A stretch of 53,082 nucleotides of DNA from Trichomonas vaginalis G3 (taxonomy: Eukaryota; Parabasalia; Trichomonadida; Trichomonadidae): NCBI RefSeq assembly GCF_026262505.1, contig NW_026529218.1, forward strand, positions 1 to 53,082, given 5' to 3'. Shown here piece after piece: positions 1 through 8,789 of this stretch. The position numbers and the translations under genes are program-made. How positions within the stretch are numbered: the stretch's first letter is position 1; every line of letters starts with the position of its first letter. Below the pieces are notes generated by a model. That model was not told the origin of the DNA and searched no databases. It worked only from the letters and a program-made list of their open reading frames with translations.

Positions 1-68
1 GATAGTCGACTTCATTCTTGCAGCTTGCCCTTACAAGTAAAAAAATAAACAATTACGAATTAAACTTT

Positions 69-269
69 TTACTCTTTCTTTTCTGAGTTGTTTAGAGCTG
101 GTTTCTCTTGTAGGAACCTTTCGTACTCTTCCATGGTCATGTAATTGCGAATTTTGTACGCAATTCCAGGTTCGTTGTTTTTGAACCTGATGTATGTAAC
201 GCTTCCATCCTCCTCGGGGAAGTAAGCTGCTAACATCTGACCAAGTTTTTCTCGGTGACTCGAGCTCAT
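69..269 (-). CDS. Small unknown protein of element 1
   Basis: This 66-residue reading frame has no family I recognise. It is charged, with an aromatic centre (YIRF) and a lysine and glutamate rich end. The start is supported by the element-type leader: on the minus strand a run ending in CATTTTT directly precedes the ATG, like the T-rich leaders of other genes in these elements. It lies beside another small minus-strand gene and upstream of a divergent membrane-protein gene. It could be an accessory or virion gene; nothing in the sequence settles this. Confidence 0.5.
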   Translation of the reverse strand: MSSSHREKLGQMLAAYFPEEDGSVTYIRFKNNEPGIAYKIRNYMTMEEYERFLQEKPALNNSEKKE

Positions 270-309
270 AAAAATGTCACTTTTTAAACGTTAAGTTTTT
301 AGTCTTATT

Positions 310-540
310 TTACCCTTTGTTTACCCTTTGTTTGTCAAGGTAGTATTGGAGTGCAATTTCTCCAAATTCTCTGTGTCGGAGTTCTTCAGCATTTTCCAAG
401 GTGTACCTGGAGAACTCAAAGAAGTTGTCAAGAAGATACTGCCATGCTGCTCTTCTGAGTTCGTCGTATTTTGGAAGTGTTGCACCTTCGAGTCTTCGGA
501 CATGAAAAAAATGCCTTTTTCTATTAAACCGTTTTGGCAT
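310..540 (-). CDS. Small basic unknown protein of element 1
   Basis: A 76-residue frame with an arginine-rich start (KRFNRKRHFF) and a helical body rich in charged and aromatic residues (ELRRAAWQYL, FFEF). I do not recognise a family. A T-rich leader also precedes an alternative ATG in another frame near 502, so the exact start is unsure. The chosen frame has the more protein-like composition. It is part of the cluster of small genes at the visible left end of element 1. Confidence 0.4.
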   Translation of the reverse strand: MPKRFNRKRHFFHVRRLEGATLPKYDELRRAAWQYLLDNFFEFSRYTLENAEELRHREFGEIALQYYLDKQRVNKG

Positions 541-545
541 TTCTC

Positions 546-725
546 ATGAGTGAGTATAGTTCTGCCGAACCATTGGAAGAGAAGAAGTACCCTTGCTGGC
601 AAAAGACAAAAATAGTTGCCTTAGTTGTCATTGCAATTGTACTCGTAATTGAATTCATTGTACTTCTCTTCACGTACATAAAACTCAGCAATGGTATTTG
701 CTTTAAGAAGCTACCATCTTACTAA
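546..725 (+). CDS. Small single-pass membrane protein
   Basis: About 59 residues. An acidic N-terminal tail (SAEPLEEKKYPCW) is followed by one strongly hydrophobic segment of about 23 residues at roughly residues 22-44 (IVALVVIAIV...FIVLLF) and a short lysine-containing tail. This predicts a single-pass membrane protein. I chose the inner ATG at 546. The stop lies just before ACTAAGACTAAACAC, a stretch that also follows a different gene tail at 49460 in element 3, so this gene end is a shared junction next to the ATPase. The function is unknown. Confidence 0.5.
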   Translation: MSEYSSAEPLEEKKYPCWQKTKIVALVVIAIVLVIEFIVLLFTYIKLSNGICFKKLPSY

Positions 726-750
726 GACTAAACACTTACATTTTTCAAGC

Positions 751-780
751 TTGACTTTTTACAATTTGAATTTTGTTGCT
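751..780 (+). repeat. Left copy of direct repeat around cassette insertion
   Basis: A stretch starting TTGACTTTTTACAATTTGAA occurs here and again at 2364. In element 3 it occurs once only, at 49486. The two copies bracket the KilA-type cassette cluster at the 3' end of the ATPase gene, so they look like a target duplication or a recombination footprint. Confidence 0.7.
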
Positions 781-802
781 GAATTCAGTAAAAATAATGT
801 TT

Positions 803-850
803 ATGTTAGAATGTTAGATCTAACATGTTTTCTAACACGTTTTCTAACAT
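803..850 (+). repeat. 48 bp iteron, copy 1 (word TGTTAGA)
   Basis: Two direct copies of TGTTAGA spaced 8 bases apart are followed by three TCTAACA copies spaced 12 bases apart. The centre is the palindrome TGTTAGATCTAACA. It is followed by GGTCTAAAACTCTTGAA, which recurs next to other copies. Confidence 0.9.
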
Positions 851-899
851 GGTCTAAAACTCTTGAATTTTCATGAAATTTACACCAAAAATATAATTT

Positions 900-947
900 A
901 TGTTAGAATGTTAGATCTAACATGTTTTCTAACACGTTTTCTAACAT
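900..947 (+). repeat. 48 bp iteron, copy 2 (word TGTTAGA)
   Basis: It has the same sequence and orientation as the copy at 803, 97 bases downstream, with the same GGTCTAAAACTCTTGAA flank. Together they form the left border of the cassette gene at 1047. Confidence 0.9.
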
Positions 948-982
948 GGTCTAAAACTCTTGAATTTTCATGAAATTTCCCG

Positions 983-1046
983 AAATAAAAAATAAAATTA
1001 GTTTTATTTTTTATTTTATTTATTTTTTTTATTTTGTATAAAAGAT
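983..1046 (+). promoter_or_regulatory. Cassette leader, copy 1
   Basis: This T-rich leader contains ATTAGTTTTATTTTTTATTT and ends in TATTTTGTATAAAAGAT directly before the ATG. Near-identical leaders precede the other cassette genes at 23143, 25009, 46065, 47497 and 48199, so it is likely the cassette promoter and 5' UTR. Confidence 0.6.
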
Positions 1047-1988
1047 ATGATTTCAACAATCGGCACAACAACAGTTCAAACAACTACAGCACCAAACTCG
1101 TTAGTCATGAATCCAACATCTATGTTAGTAGAGATGAAAAACTTCATTCCTTCTTCATATACTTTCGAAACAAAAATCCAGAAGATAAAGCAAGAACTTT
1201 TAACAAGTAATTTAGACTGTAGTGCGAAAGATGAAACAAATGAACAGTATCTTTATGAAATGCAGGACATTATTGACCATTTACCCAAATTGCCTGAAAT
1301 CCAACAACAAAAACTAAACCATTCCCGAATTTGACGAAATAGAAGTCAAAGCAACTGACTCAGTAGAAAAAAGAAGTTCATACGAAAGGTAAATTATGAA
1401 TTCCTTGGTTTTCATTGCAAACCATAAGGTTATGGACAAAGATTGCGACATGGTATATAAGAACATCTCTGACCTTTACAAATCCGAAGAATTTAAGACC
1501 TACGACAACTTTGTTTCATTAGTTGCAAAATGTGTTTGGGAAATAAGAGATAAAGATAGTAGGGTAAGGTATGGAACGAACAAATAAGACCCGCTATGTT
1601 CGAGATGAAGAAACCATTGACGCCTTAGTTGTTTTAGCAGGTAAGGTTTCAGAATATAACGCAAAAATGAATCCGCAATGTTCAAAATGTAAAGCAGCAA
1701 TGAGGAAATATAACTACTCCGTCAAAGAGATAGAACGTATGCGAAACGACTATGCAGATTAAAGAAAGAAGCAGAAAAACCAGCAGAAGATTAAAATGAA
1801 CATGTTAGAATTTCTGAACAAAAAACTATCCAACTGCTGACGATTTCCTATTATCTGACGTCAAGAAGAAGTATAAAGAAACCTTCGGTATCGTTAAAAC
1901 ATTCGATGTACTAAAAGAAGAAATTGAAGCTACGAAACTGTTTAGAGTCATGAACCATCGCAACATATACCATGTAAAACGCTTGTAA
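1047..1988 (+). pseudogene. Cassette protein gene, copy 1 of 3 (broken)
   Basis: First of three copies of an unrecognised gene that starts MISTIGTTT; the copy at 46065 looks whole (312 residues). Shared features are an N-terminal Thr/Ser-rich start, a central helical region, a CSKCKAAM block and a C-terminal region that looks like a winged helix-turn-helix (FLLSDVKKKYKETFGI, then a short basic tail ending HVKRL). This copy is broken in several places. It is flanked on the left by two forward iterons and on the right by two reversed ones, all with the word TGTTAGA. I infer a DNA-binding role from the tail and the flanks; no family was identified. Confidence 0.75.
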
Positions 1989-1994
1989 ATAGTT

Positions 1995-2042
1995 ATGTTA
2001 GAAAACATGTTAGAAAACATGTTAGATCTAACATTCTAACAT
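1995..2042 (-). repeat. 48 bp iteron, copy 3 (word TGTTAGA, reversed)
   Basis: Reverse-complement copy of the 803 repeat, beginning 6 bases after the cassette gene's stop. It is followed by AAACATTATTTTTGCTGAATTC, the mirror of the context left of copy 1. Confidence 0.9.
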
Positions 2043-2100
2043 AAACATTATTTTTGCTGAATTCCGTATGAAATTTCATGAGTTTTGTATGTTTTAGACC

Positions 2101-2148
2101 ATGTTAGAAAACATGTTAGAAAACATGTTAGATCTAACATTCTAACAT
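2101..2148 (-). repeat. 48 bp iteron, copy 4 (word TGTTAGA, reversed)
   Basis: Second reversed copy, 106 bases after copy 3, again followed by AAACATTATTTTTATTGAATTC. With copies 1-3 it makes a symmetric inverted border around the cassette gene. Confidence 0.9.
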
Positions 2149-2184
2149 AAACATTATTTTTATTGAATTCCGTATGAAATTTCA

Positions 2185-2345
2185 TGAATTTCCTCATATG
2201 CTTGCTTCCCTCGGAAAACCAAGAGAAGAGATTCCGTATGAAAACAGTGAAGAACAGCGAGTAGGTAAGAAACCCCAGTCGCCAAAACTCATGAAAATCG
2301 TGAAAAATAACAGAGTATTTTGACAACTTCAAACAAGCAGAGTAA
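2185..2345 (+). pseudogene. KilA-N/DUF3627-type gene remnant
   Basis: Short pieces match the KilA-N type genes at 25009 and 48199: a block like FPHMIASLGKPREE, a block like NSEEQRVGKKPQSPK, and the final residues near FDNFKQ before the stop. This is a broken remnant of the second cassette gene, directly downstream of the iterons, in the same order as in elements 2 and 3. Confidence 0.65.
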
Positions 2346-2360
2346 ATGAACCATTTATTT

Positions 2361-3232
2361 TTATTGACTTTTTACAATTTGAACTTTGTTTGCGTAGATA
2401 TGAATTCTGAAAGAAGTATGAGGGTCTTGTATGACTTTATACTTCTCCCATAGTTCATGTCTGTCAAACTTACCTGCCATGGACTCTTTCATAAGTTCCA
2501 TGAAATCGTCTTCGGACAATCCGGGGAAAAGTACAATGTCAGTAAGTATTCTCTTTACATCTTTACTTAAACTCTTTGCTGTCTGTACACAAATGACAAC
2601 TGAGATGTTAAAGTGTCTGAGCTTCTTAAGAATTCGACACATGTCTTGTTCTCTATTCTTTAACAAAGGATGAGAAGCAAAGTCATCTAAGATAAGAAGA
2701 CATCTATGAGGGTATGTCTTCCAATCGTAAGATTGCAATTTCTTCGAAATGTATTCTATCTCTTTCTGTTTGTTTCTGAAGTGTTTCTTCTCTAATATTC
2801 TCTGCATTTCCTCATTTGGGTCTTTAAACTTCGAATTTATATACTCATTTATAGCATTGTACTTCAAAACCCTTCTTTGGTACTTCTTTATCCAATCTAA
2901 CAACTCAGATCCCTTTATACATACTAACTTAGACTTTTATAATATCTTTGAACGAATTGACGGTTTGGTCAAATTGACCAGAAGTACTACAAATGACTAC
3001 TAACTCATAAAATGGGTTCTTCTCATCTAGTTCTTGTTGTTGTGCAGCCATTTTAAGAATAAGTGAAAGTCTTACCCGACCCAGGTGGTGCGATTAGACG
3101 CTGTTATACCATTCTGAGCAAATAAAACTTGTCATGTATAGGTTTTATCTGAGCATTTTCTAACTTCCTCTTGTTCTTGTTTAAAAACATTCTCAATTCT
3201 TTGTCAATGTCAGCAAACTTTTTTTCTAACAT
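2361..3232 (-). pseudogene. A32/FtsK-type genome-packaging ATPase (element 1, broken)
   Basis: Homologue of the ATPase gene at 49480-50354 in element 3. The family pumps viral DNA into capsids. Visible here are the Walker-B-like stretch CLLILDDFA and the arginine-finger region typical of the group (MCRILKKLRHFNISVVICVQ). The Walker A region is recognisable near 3080 by comparison with element 3. The start is set at 3232, where a T/A-rich leader shared with the divergent gene at 3270 forms a two-way promoter. The gene is broken in a few places. Being virion-assembly genes, these ATPases mark the element as virus-derived. Confidence 0.85.
2364..2390 (+). repeat. Right copy of direct repeat around cassette insertion
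   Basis: It repeats the 751-780 stretch (TTGACTTTTTACAATTTGAA, then CTTTGTTTGC). The repeated bases include the last codons of the ATPase gene on the minus strand, so the cassette cluster sits exactly at that gene's 3' end. Confidence 0.7.
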
Positions 3233-3269
3233 ATTTTTAGAAAAATTAAAAATTTTTATCTTTTAGAAA

Positions 3270-3730
3270 ATGTCTAGCGATTTCGCTATCTATATTCGAG
3301 ACAAACTTTTGACTCTAAAACTTCTGTCGACCATAAAATCTTACATAGTGTAAACAAGAAAGGTGAATTTGTTCTAAAGTTCTGTTTCTGGGATATGACA
3401 AGAACCATAAAACATTACAAAGAGCAGTCTTAAAATTTGTCAATGACAGACTTGTTGACAGAGATGACGCCGTATTGGAAAGATGAAGTCCAACAAAAGT
3501 TCTTAGAATGCAAAGAAGACACATGCGCTGTTCTTGAAGATGAAATAGAAAACAGAATAGAAGAGCTATTAAAGGACAAAGAACTTTTACATAAATATGG
3601 TTTCTGAGAAATTTGACATAACTCCACCAGAAAAGAAGAAGAGAGAAAAGAAAGAAAAGAAAGAAAGAAAGTAGAAGAAGAGAAGAAAGAACCTGAACCA
3701 GTTCCAGAGAAAAAGAAATTTGACATGTAA
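3270..3730 (+). pseudogene. Unknown protein with lysine-rich tail (element 1, broken)
   Basis: Copy of the intact gene at 50391-50846. The family is unrecognised: a mixed alpha/beta N-terminal part (start MSSDFAIYIRD), an acidic helical middle (CAVLEDEIENRIEELL) and a long tail of alternating lysine and glutamate. The tail suggests nucleic-acid or capsid-interior contact, which is inference. It is divergently transcribed from the ATPase, with TTTTTATCTTTTAGAAA just before the start. Broken in a few places. Confidence 0.6.
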
Positions 3731-3744
3731 AATAAAATTTTATT

Positions 3745-4159
3745 TTAGAACATTTCTGGTCAATGTCAATGTTTCTTCCTCTTTAGGAGCAAACACTGGT
3801 TTAGACTCTAAAATCTTTTTACCCAATTTACCTTGAACTTCAACTATCTTAGACTCATAATATTCATAGTCGTCTGCTTTCTTTGTTCATAAGGTATAAC
3901 AAGTTTGTATGCTTTGCCTTCTTTAAGGTTTGAAAACCTTCTGTCAAAACTTTCTTTGACTGTTAACAAACCTTCTATGTCTAAGTCTTCAAAAGTTTGC
4001 ACCATTTTTCTACAATAGCAAACTTAACTGGTTCGATGTTCCAAACTTTGTCAATGTAAGACTTTTCAAAATGGTAGAAGTAAACATTCAAATATGCGAA
4101 TGGGTCTAGTTCTTCTTTGACTCTGACATGTACTTGTTTACTGAGATGAATTTTGCCAT
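3745..4159 (-). pseudogene. Unknown protein of helicase-ATPase interval (element 1, broken)
   Basis: Homologue of the gene at 50863-51283 in element 3. Recognisable blocks on the minus strand include LDPFAYLNVYFYHFEKS, NIEPVKFAIV and KAYKLVIPYE. The end is acidic. No family is recognised. It lies tail to tail with the lysine-rich gene and downstream of the helicase. The short spacer between its start and the helicase stop is the place where element 3 carries an extra HNH gene. Confidence 0.6.
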
Positions 4160-4164
4160 CTTTT

Positions 4165-4195
4165 CTATCGATAAAAAAATATTTTTTTAAATTTA
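4165..4195. other. Empty site matching the HNH gene insertion in element 3
   Basis: Here ATCGATAAAAAAATATTTTTTTAAA joins directly to TTTACTCAGAAAAATTTTTC, the helicase end. In element 3 the same two flanks at about 51293-51315 and 51920-51945 are separated by an HNH endonuclease gene. Confidence 0.75.
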
Positions 4196-5423
4196 CTCAG
4201 AAAAATTTTTCTTTGTATATACGCCGTTCTGAACATCTAAAAGATTTTTGACATTTGCCAAGAATGTTCGTTTAGACGCTGTCATATAACCATACTCTTG
4301 ACAATATTGTTTATATTCATCGTACAATGACCTTTCATCTAAACACTCAAAGTCAGTTTCATCTATAAACAGTTCATAAACACTCTTGTTTGCTTCTAAC
4401 AATGTTTGTCTCTCTTCGGTATGTGGAATTTGTCTTGGATTGAACTTAGAAATATCTAATGTCATGAAATATGAGAACAAGTGGTTGTAAAAGTCAGATG
4501 TCAAAGTTTCTGCTAAGTCGTCAAAAATATTCTGTATCTTGCATATGAGAATCTGACGTTCTGACAACTACATATCTTCTGTCAGAACTTTCTAACTTCA
4601 TCGAACGGCATTGTTTGAAACCATGACGAAGTTTGCACATTTTCACAAACTCTTTGGTCTTTATATTTTCTTTCAACAACTCCAACTTTGTCTGTTATAA
4701 GACTCTTCAAAGCATCTGAGTTTAAAACTTTTGTTGTATCTATACTTTGAAGTTCGTTAATACTATAAGTTTCATATTCTCTATTGAAGAGTTAAATTTA
4801 CCGCAGATGTTTTCTATGTTTGTCATATTCGGGTTCGAATAGCCCTCTAAACAGTTTGCATAAGATATCTGTAAAGAATGTGTTCTTACCAGTTCTTGTT
4901 TTCCAATTATAATGAGAGCAGTTTCATTTTTAGCACTTGGATGTTGTAAGATGTTTGCAAACCAACATAAGATATACTCATAGACTCTTTCGTTTCCATT
5001 GCATATAATTTCTTTGACATGGTCTAACCAAGCTTCTATAACATTTTCTTTCCATTCTACTTGTTCGTATTTATATCCAGTGAAGATAGAATAGAAGTTT
5101 GGAGAAGGTGTATAGAACTTTATACCACGAACTGAAAAATCTTCTAACTTTGACAATAAGATATCCAAGCATCTAACATCTTCATTCCAACTTGTACAAC
5201 TTTTATTTTCTTAAGTTTCTGTCTACATTCTTGTTCTGAAACTATGGTTGCTCTTGGTTTGTTAAAGACAACATCCATTCTTTCATACATAACATTCTGG
5301 GGCAGAGTCAACATAAATGACTAAACGTTTCAAATTCTCGACTGCTTTGTTATAGTCTCTAAATGGACACATATTTCTGAATGCTTGGAAGTCATAAAAA
5401 TCTGAAACATCTATTCTGTACAT
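4193..5423 (-). pseudogene. SF3/D5-type primase-helicase (element 1, broken)
   Basis: Superfamily 3 helicase of virus replication, homologous to the gene at 51943 in element 3. Visible segments are the N-terminal region (FSVRGIKFYTPSPNFYSIFTGYKYE, in parts), the helicase core lead-in (YILCWFANILQHPSAKNETALIIIG) and the C-terminal DNA-binding-like part (RSLYDEYKQYCQEYGYMTASKRTF). The start at 5423 follows a TTTTTTATTTTTATAAAA leader on the minus strand. The gene is broken in several places. In virophages and several DNA viruses such a helicase is the main replication enzyme. No polymerase gene accompanies it in the visible type B DNA. Confidence 0.8.
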
Positions 5424-6239
5424 TTTTATAAAAATAAAAAAAATATTTTTTTATTCTTGAGCTATTTTGTTGCATTTGTTGTTCTTGAGCTATTTGTTGT
5501 TGAAGTTGTTCTTGTAGTACAATACTTTCACCAGTTGCATCTTCCAATTCGAAACTTTCTGCCGTCATTGACAAATACATAGGACATAAAAGTTTTACAG
5601 GAACAAAGTTTGCGTCAACTAAGGTTAAGTTTATGTTTGCTAAAGTGTTTGAGTTTACTAAAGCTGAAAACTCTGCATTCGAATGAACAATAGGCAAACC
5701 AGCAGAGAAAGTGTTGTTTATACGCATAGTATCTTTTGGTCATAATAGTTTCTGTCGACATTCGAATAGCACTTTGAACCTAAGTTTGAAACAATATATA
5801 AAATAGGTGTACTTAAAGTCAATGGAACAGACAAACCTTGTATGACACCTTTTCCTGTTATAGGAAACTGTTGGTAGTAAAAACCAGATATAAGTTTTGT
5901 ATTATAGCTCATATCGTTTATAGTAAACTCAGTCGGACATCCAAACATAATGAAACCTGCTCTAGTTGCAGCACATGTTACATCCGTCCTTAAAGTATTA
6001 AATAAGTCAACAAAACCTGTTGGTGGTATATCTGAGTAAGTATCTTCAAAGGAGTATTTTTTACCATTCACAACAATAAAGTCTTCTGGTGTCAAAAGAG
6101 CAAAACAGGCTTTAGTCGTCATTGTGTTTAAGGTTAGTTTACAATATCGTCCTTGAGGACTTTGTAAGTTTGTTGTTATAGAATTATATGACTCAGGGTT
6201 TTTAGTCGTAATAGTATAAACCATTATGTCTTCTGCCAT
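5392..6239 (-). pseudogene. Penton-like minor capsid protein (element 1)
   Basis: Counterpart of the 258-residue gene at 17941-18717 in element 2. Both share a start with an ITTxxPESYNS or LQSTDPNEYG type segment, a beta-rich middle (IVVNGKKYSFEDT versus FEIDGKKHEIRFH), a GFYYQQFPI-like strand region, and the closing motif LxLVDxxxxPVxLxxP followed by MTAE or MTVE. I interpret it as a penton or other jelly-roll vertex protein from its beta-strand content and position beside capsid genes; this is inference. A Gln-rich tail follows. It looks broken about once. Confidence 0.6.
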
Positions 6240-6243
6240 TTAC

Positions 6244-6774
6244 TTAGCAAATAAATTTTAATGAAATGTTGTGGTCGTCAAATATTTTTATGACGTCTGG
6301 GAAACTATATTTTAAGTTCAACGTTTCACCTCCTTTCATAACGTATATCTTGTCAATGACATTATATGAAACACCACAGCAAGCAATGTCGGGTTCTATT
6401 TCTTTGATGTTTATATCGTCTGCCTCTGTCAAAAGTTTCAATAGTTCTTTCAAAACTTCATGAGGTGCGATGACATATGAGTTCACTTTTACAGGGTTGT
6501 GTTCGACCAAGTTTAACATTATACCTAAAGCTTGACAAATCTTCTCCTGAGTTTTAAGTTTGTCTTTAAGTTGTTGGTAGTCGTTTCGAATATCTGCAAC
6601 AGAACTTAAGTCTCTGCTAACTTCAGGGTATGTTGGTTGTTCTTTTACAGGAACTATTGTTATACCATCTTCGTCTTCGTATGGTTTCCCCACTTCAACA
6701 TCTCTTTCTTTGACATTGACAACAACACTTTGACTGTTTGTTTGAGTTGGTGAATTTAACTTCACATCTGCCAC
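6244..6774 (-). CDS. Unknown virion-cluster protein with CCG block
   Basis: A 176-residue protein. The N-terminal half is low-complexity and acidic and includes a coiled-coil-like stretch (DYQQLKDKLKTQEKICQAL). The C-terminal half is compact and carries IKEIEPDIACCG, then IDKIYVM, LNLKYSF and a final LKFIC. The same C-terminal pattern (YLDPEIECCG, IGNIRII, EFKYKYS, LKYVLVN) ends the element 2 protein at 17100, so this is a conserved Polinton gene next to the penton-like gene in both types. The family and role are unknown; the paired cysteines could bind metal or form a disulfide. Confidence 0.65.
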   Translation of the reverse strand: MADVKLNSPTQTNSQSVVVNVKERDVEVGKPYEDEDGITIVPVKEQPTYPEVSRDLSSVADIRNDYQQLKDKLKTQEKICQALGIMLNLVEHNPVKVNSYVIAPHEVLKELLKLLTEADDINIKEIEPDIACCGVSYNVIDKIYVMKGGETLNLKYSFPDVIKIFDDHNISLKFIC

Positions 6775-6842
6775 GCCATTAAACCTTTTGAAACACTTAC
6801 GCTTCTATTTTTCGGAAATGACATTTTACTTAGAATAAAAAG

Positions 6843-7212
6843 ATGGACGTATTTGAGTATCTCTTCGAATTGAAGCAGAACAAAGTTTACACACACAAAC
6901 AATACAAATACATTGACAGAATAGTTCTTTATACAAACAATGGAAAATGTTATAGAATAGCAGTCTTTGCTGAACCAAAATATTTTCATAAAGCAAAGAA
7001 AGTTGGTATAACTAACCGAGATGGTGAAAGTTCTTGAAGCAGACAAAAATATAACAACAAAACTGACCGATATTTCTAAAGGTAAGTTTATAATACAATT
7101 TATGTCAAAACTGGCGTACTGTCAATATTTGACGGAGAGAAGTCAGTTCAAGAACAACTTACTGACCTGCTGCCAAAATCTGCTCGATGGAAGCTGTCGT
7201 TATCCAATCTGA
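6843..7212 (+). pseudogene. Small plus-strand gene between capsid genes
   Basis: A T-rich and A-rich leader (GACATTTTACTTAGAATAAAAAG) precedes an ATG at 6843. The product begins MDVFEYLFELKQNKVYTH and contains a beta-hairpin-like YRIAVFAEP segment; downstream coding extends to 7212. It is the only plus-strand gene in the run from the helicase to the coiled-coil gene. It looks broken about once, so the full length is unclear. No family is recognised. Confidence 0.45.
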
Positions 7213-8757
7213 GGAGCCCCAGCAGGTTTCATCGAACGAATCTTCAAAAGAGCATCTTCCGTGAAAAGTGCTATTGGTTTTGTAAACTTCTTTGCTTTCA
7301 ATTCATCTGGACCGTCTCTGTCACCAGTATATTGTATTTGAACTGTACCAACAGTTGAAATACCACCCATAAAGTCTTCTGAGTCAGCAAATGGAATGCC
7401 AAGCCAAAAGTTTGAACGGTCTCCATTTGTATATTGAGTTTTTTGACCTCCTGTATGAGTCCATACTTTCACATATGGCATAATAGAACTTTGCATTTCA
7501 GGGTTAATGGTTGTTGTGAAGTTGTTGTTAAAGTTCATAGCATCTAATGTCAAGTTGTATGACCTCATATCCTCAACTGTAGAATATTCTTCTCTTGGAT
7601 AATATTTGCCATCTATGTTTATATGATATTTAATACCAGGGTTGTAGAAACAAGAATAGTCATTTATAGTTCGTCTGAACAGTACAAACATAGTATCTGC
7701 ATGTTTCATTGCAGTTGTTAAAGCAATATCTGTTCTTGCACCTGGGTCAGCACTTTGGTTTCCAACTTCACCTGCAAAGTCTTTGACAGATATTTGGTGT
7801 ATAGGGAACATAAGTGGAACTGCAATATATTTGGCAGCTAAAGCATTTGAAATATCTGGGTCCAACATATAGACTGCAAGTCTGCTTTCTATTCTCTTGC
7901 ATTCAAATTTTTCGCATGTGAACTTAACTGGGTCCCAAGCATTCCAGCAGCATTGAAATAATAGTTTACTTCAGTGTTGAGGTTTGAGAAACCAAAGTCT
8001 AAGTCAACTTTGTCTTTGCAAAAGTCGGCGAACTTGGCTCCACGTTCCAGCTACAGTAAGTGAATGGGTCTTGTGTTGGTGCAATGACTAAGTTATTTTT
8101 GCTTGGAGTAAGTTCGATAGAAATTTTTCCTGCCCAGTTTGGCAAGTATCTTAAAAACCTGAAGATGAGGAAAGATGACAAAGGAACTCTAAGTTTCAGT
8201 TTTACTTTGGTTACTGCTGCTGCAGTTTGTCCAGAAAGGTTAACATAAACTCCTGGAACGTTAGGGTCAAGTCTTCTTATTTTCTCAATAGTTGCATACT
8301 GGTCTGTTTGTTCTCTAGCTTGTGGTTGTACTGAGTTTCTCAAAGCGAACCATTCATAGTTTGCCCATGTTACTGTTTGAACTAAGTCAGAGTTAGAATA
8401 TATCTTATATCCCATGAAAACTTCTGGAGCATATTGGTATCCGACATAGAAAATTCCATTGCAACCTTTCTTGTCAGACAACTTGGCAGAAGGTTTTATT
8501 TCAATGTCTTGTTCCACGTATAAGAAAGAGTTGTCAATAGAAATTATATGAAACCTGTCGCAAGCAATATCTACTGTTGTTGAAGAACCTTCTCCAAACT
8601 CACCTACGTTTCCATAAGAAACAGCAGTTGTATATTCGTAAGTTCCAGGAACTATTTCTGACCTTCTAATGGCATTGTCGCATTCGTTATACCATTCGGA
8701 AACATTTCCATTCATAGCATCCAAAACTGTTGGCGTTATATTCTGAGCGGCGTACAT
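7200..8757 (-). pseudogene. Major capsid protein, double jelly-roll type (element 1, broken)
   Basis: A span of about 520 codons, the usual size of Polinton major capsid proteins. It aligns by eye with the element 2 gene at 32295. Both have an FYVGYQYAP or FWIGFDDAF strand followed by GY(K/Q)I. Both also have a basic strand pair LRVPLSSFL or LRIPVRRFL ending in a proline-alanine-glycine segment (YLPNWAGKI versus FIPAFAGNI). The C-terminal half includes DFMGGISTVGTVQIQYTG. It sits beside the penton-like gene as in other Polintons. The double jelly-roll fold is inferred from this match. The gene is broken in one or two places. Confidence 0.75.
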
Positions 8758-8789
8758 TTCATATGAGTAAAAATATAGAATAGTTGGAT

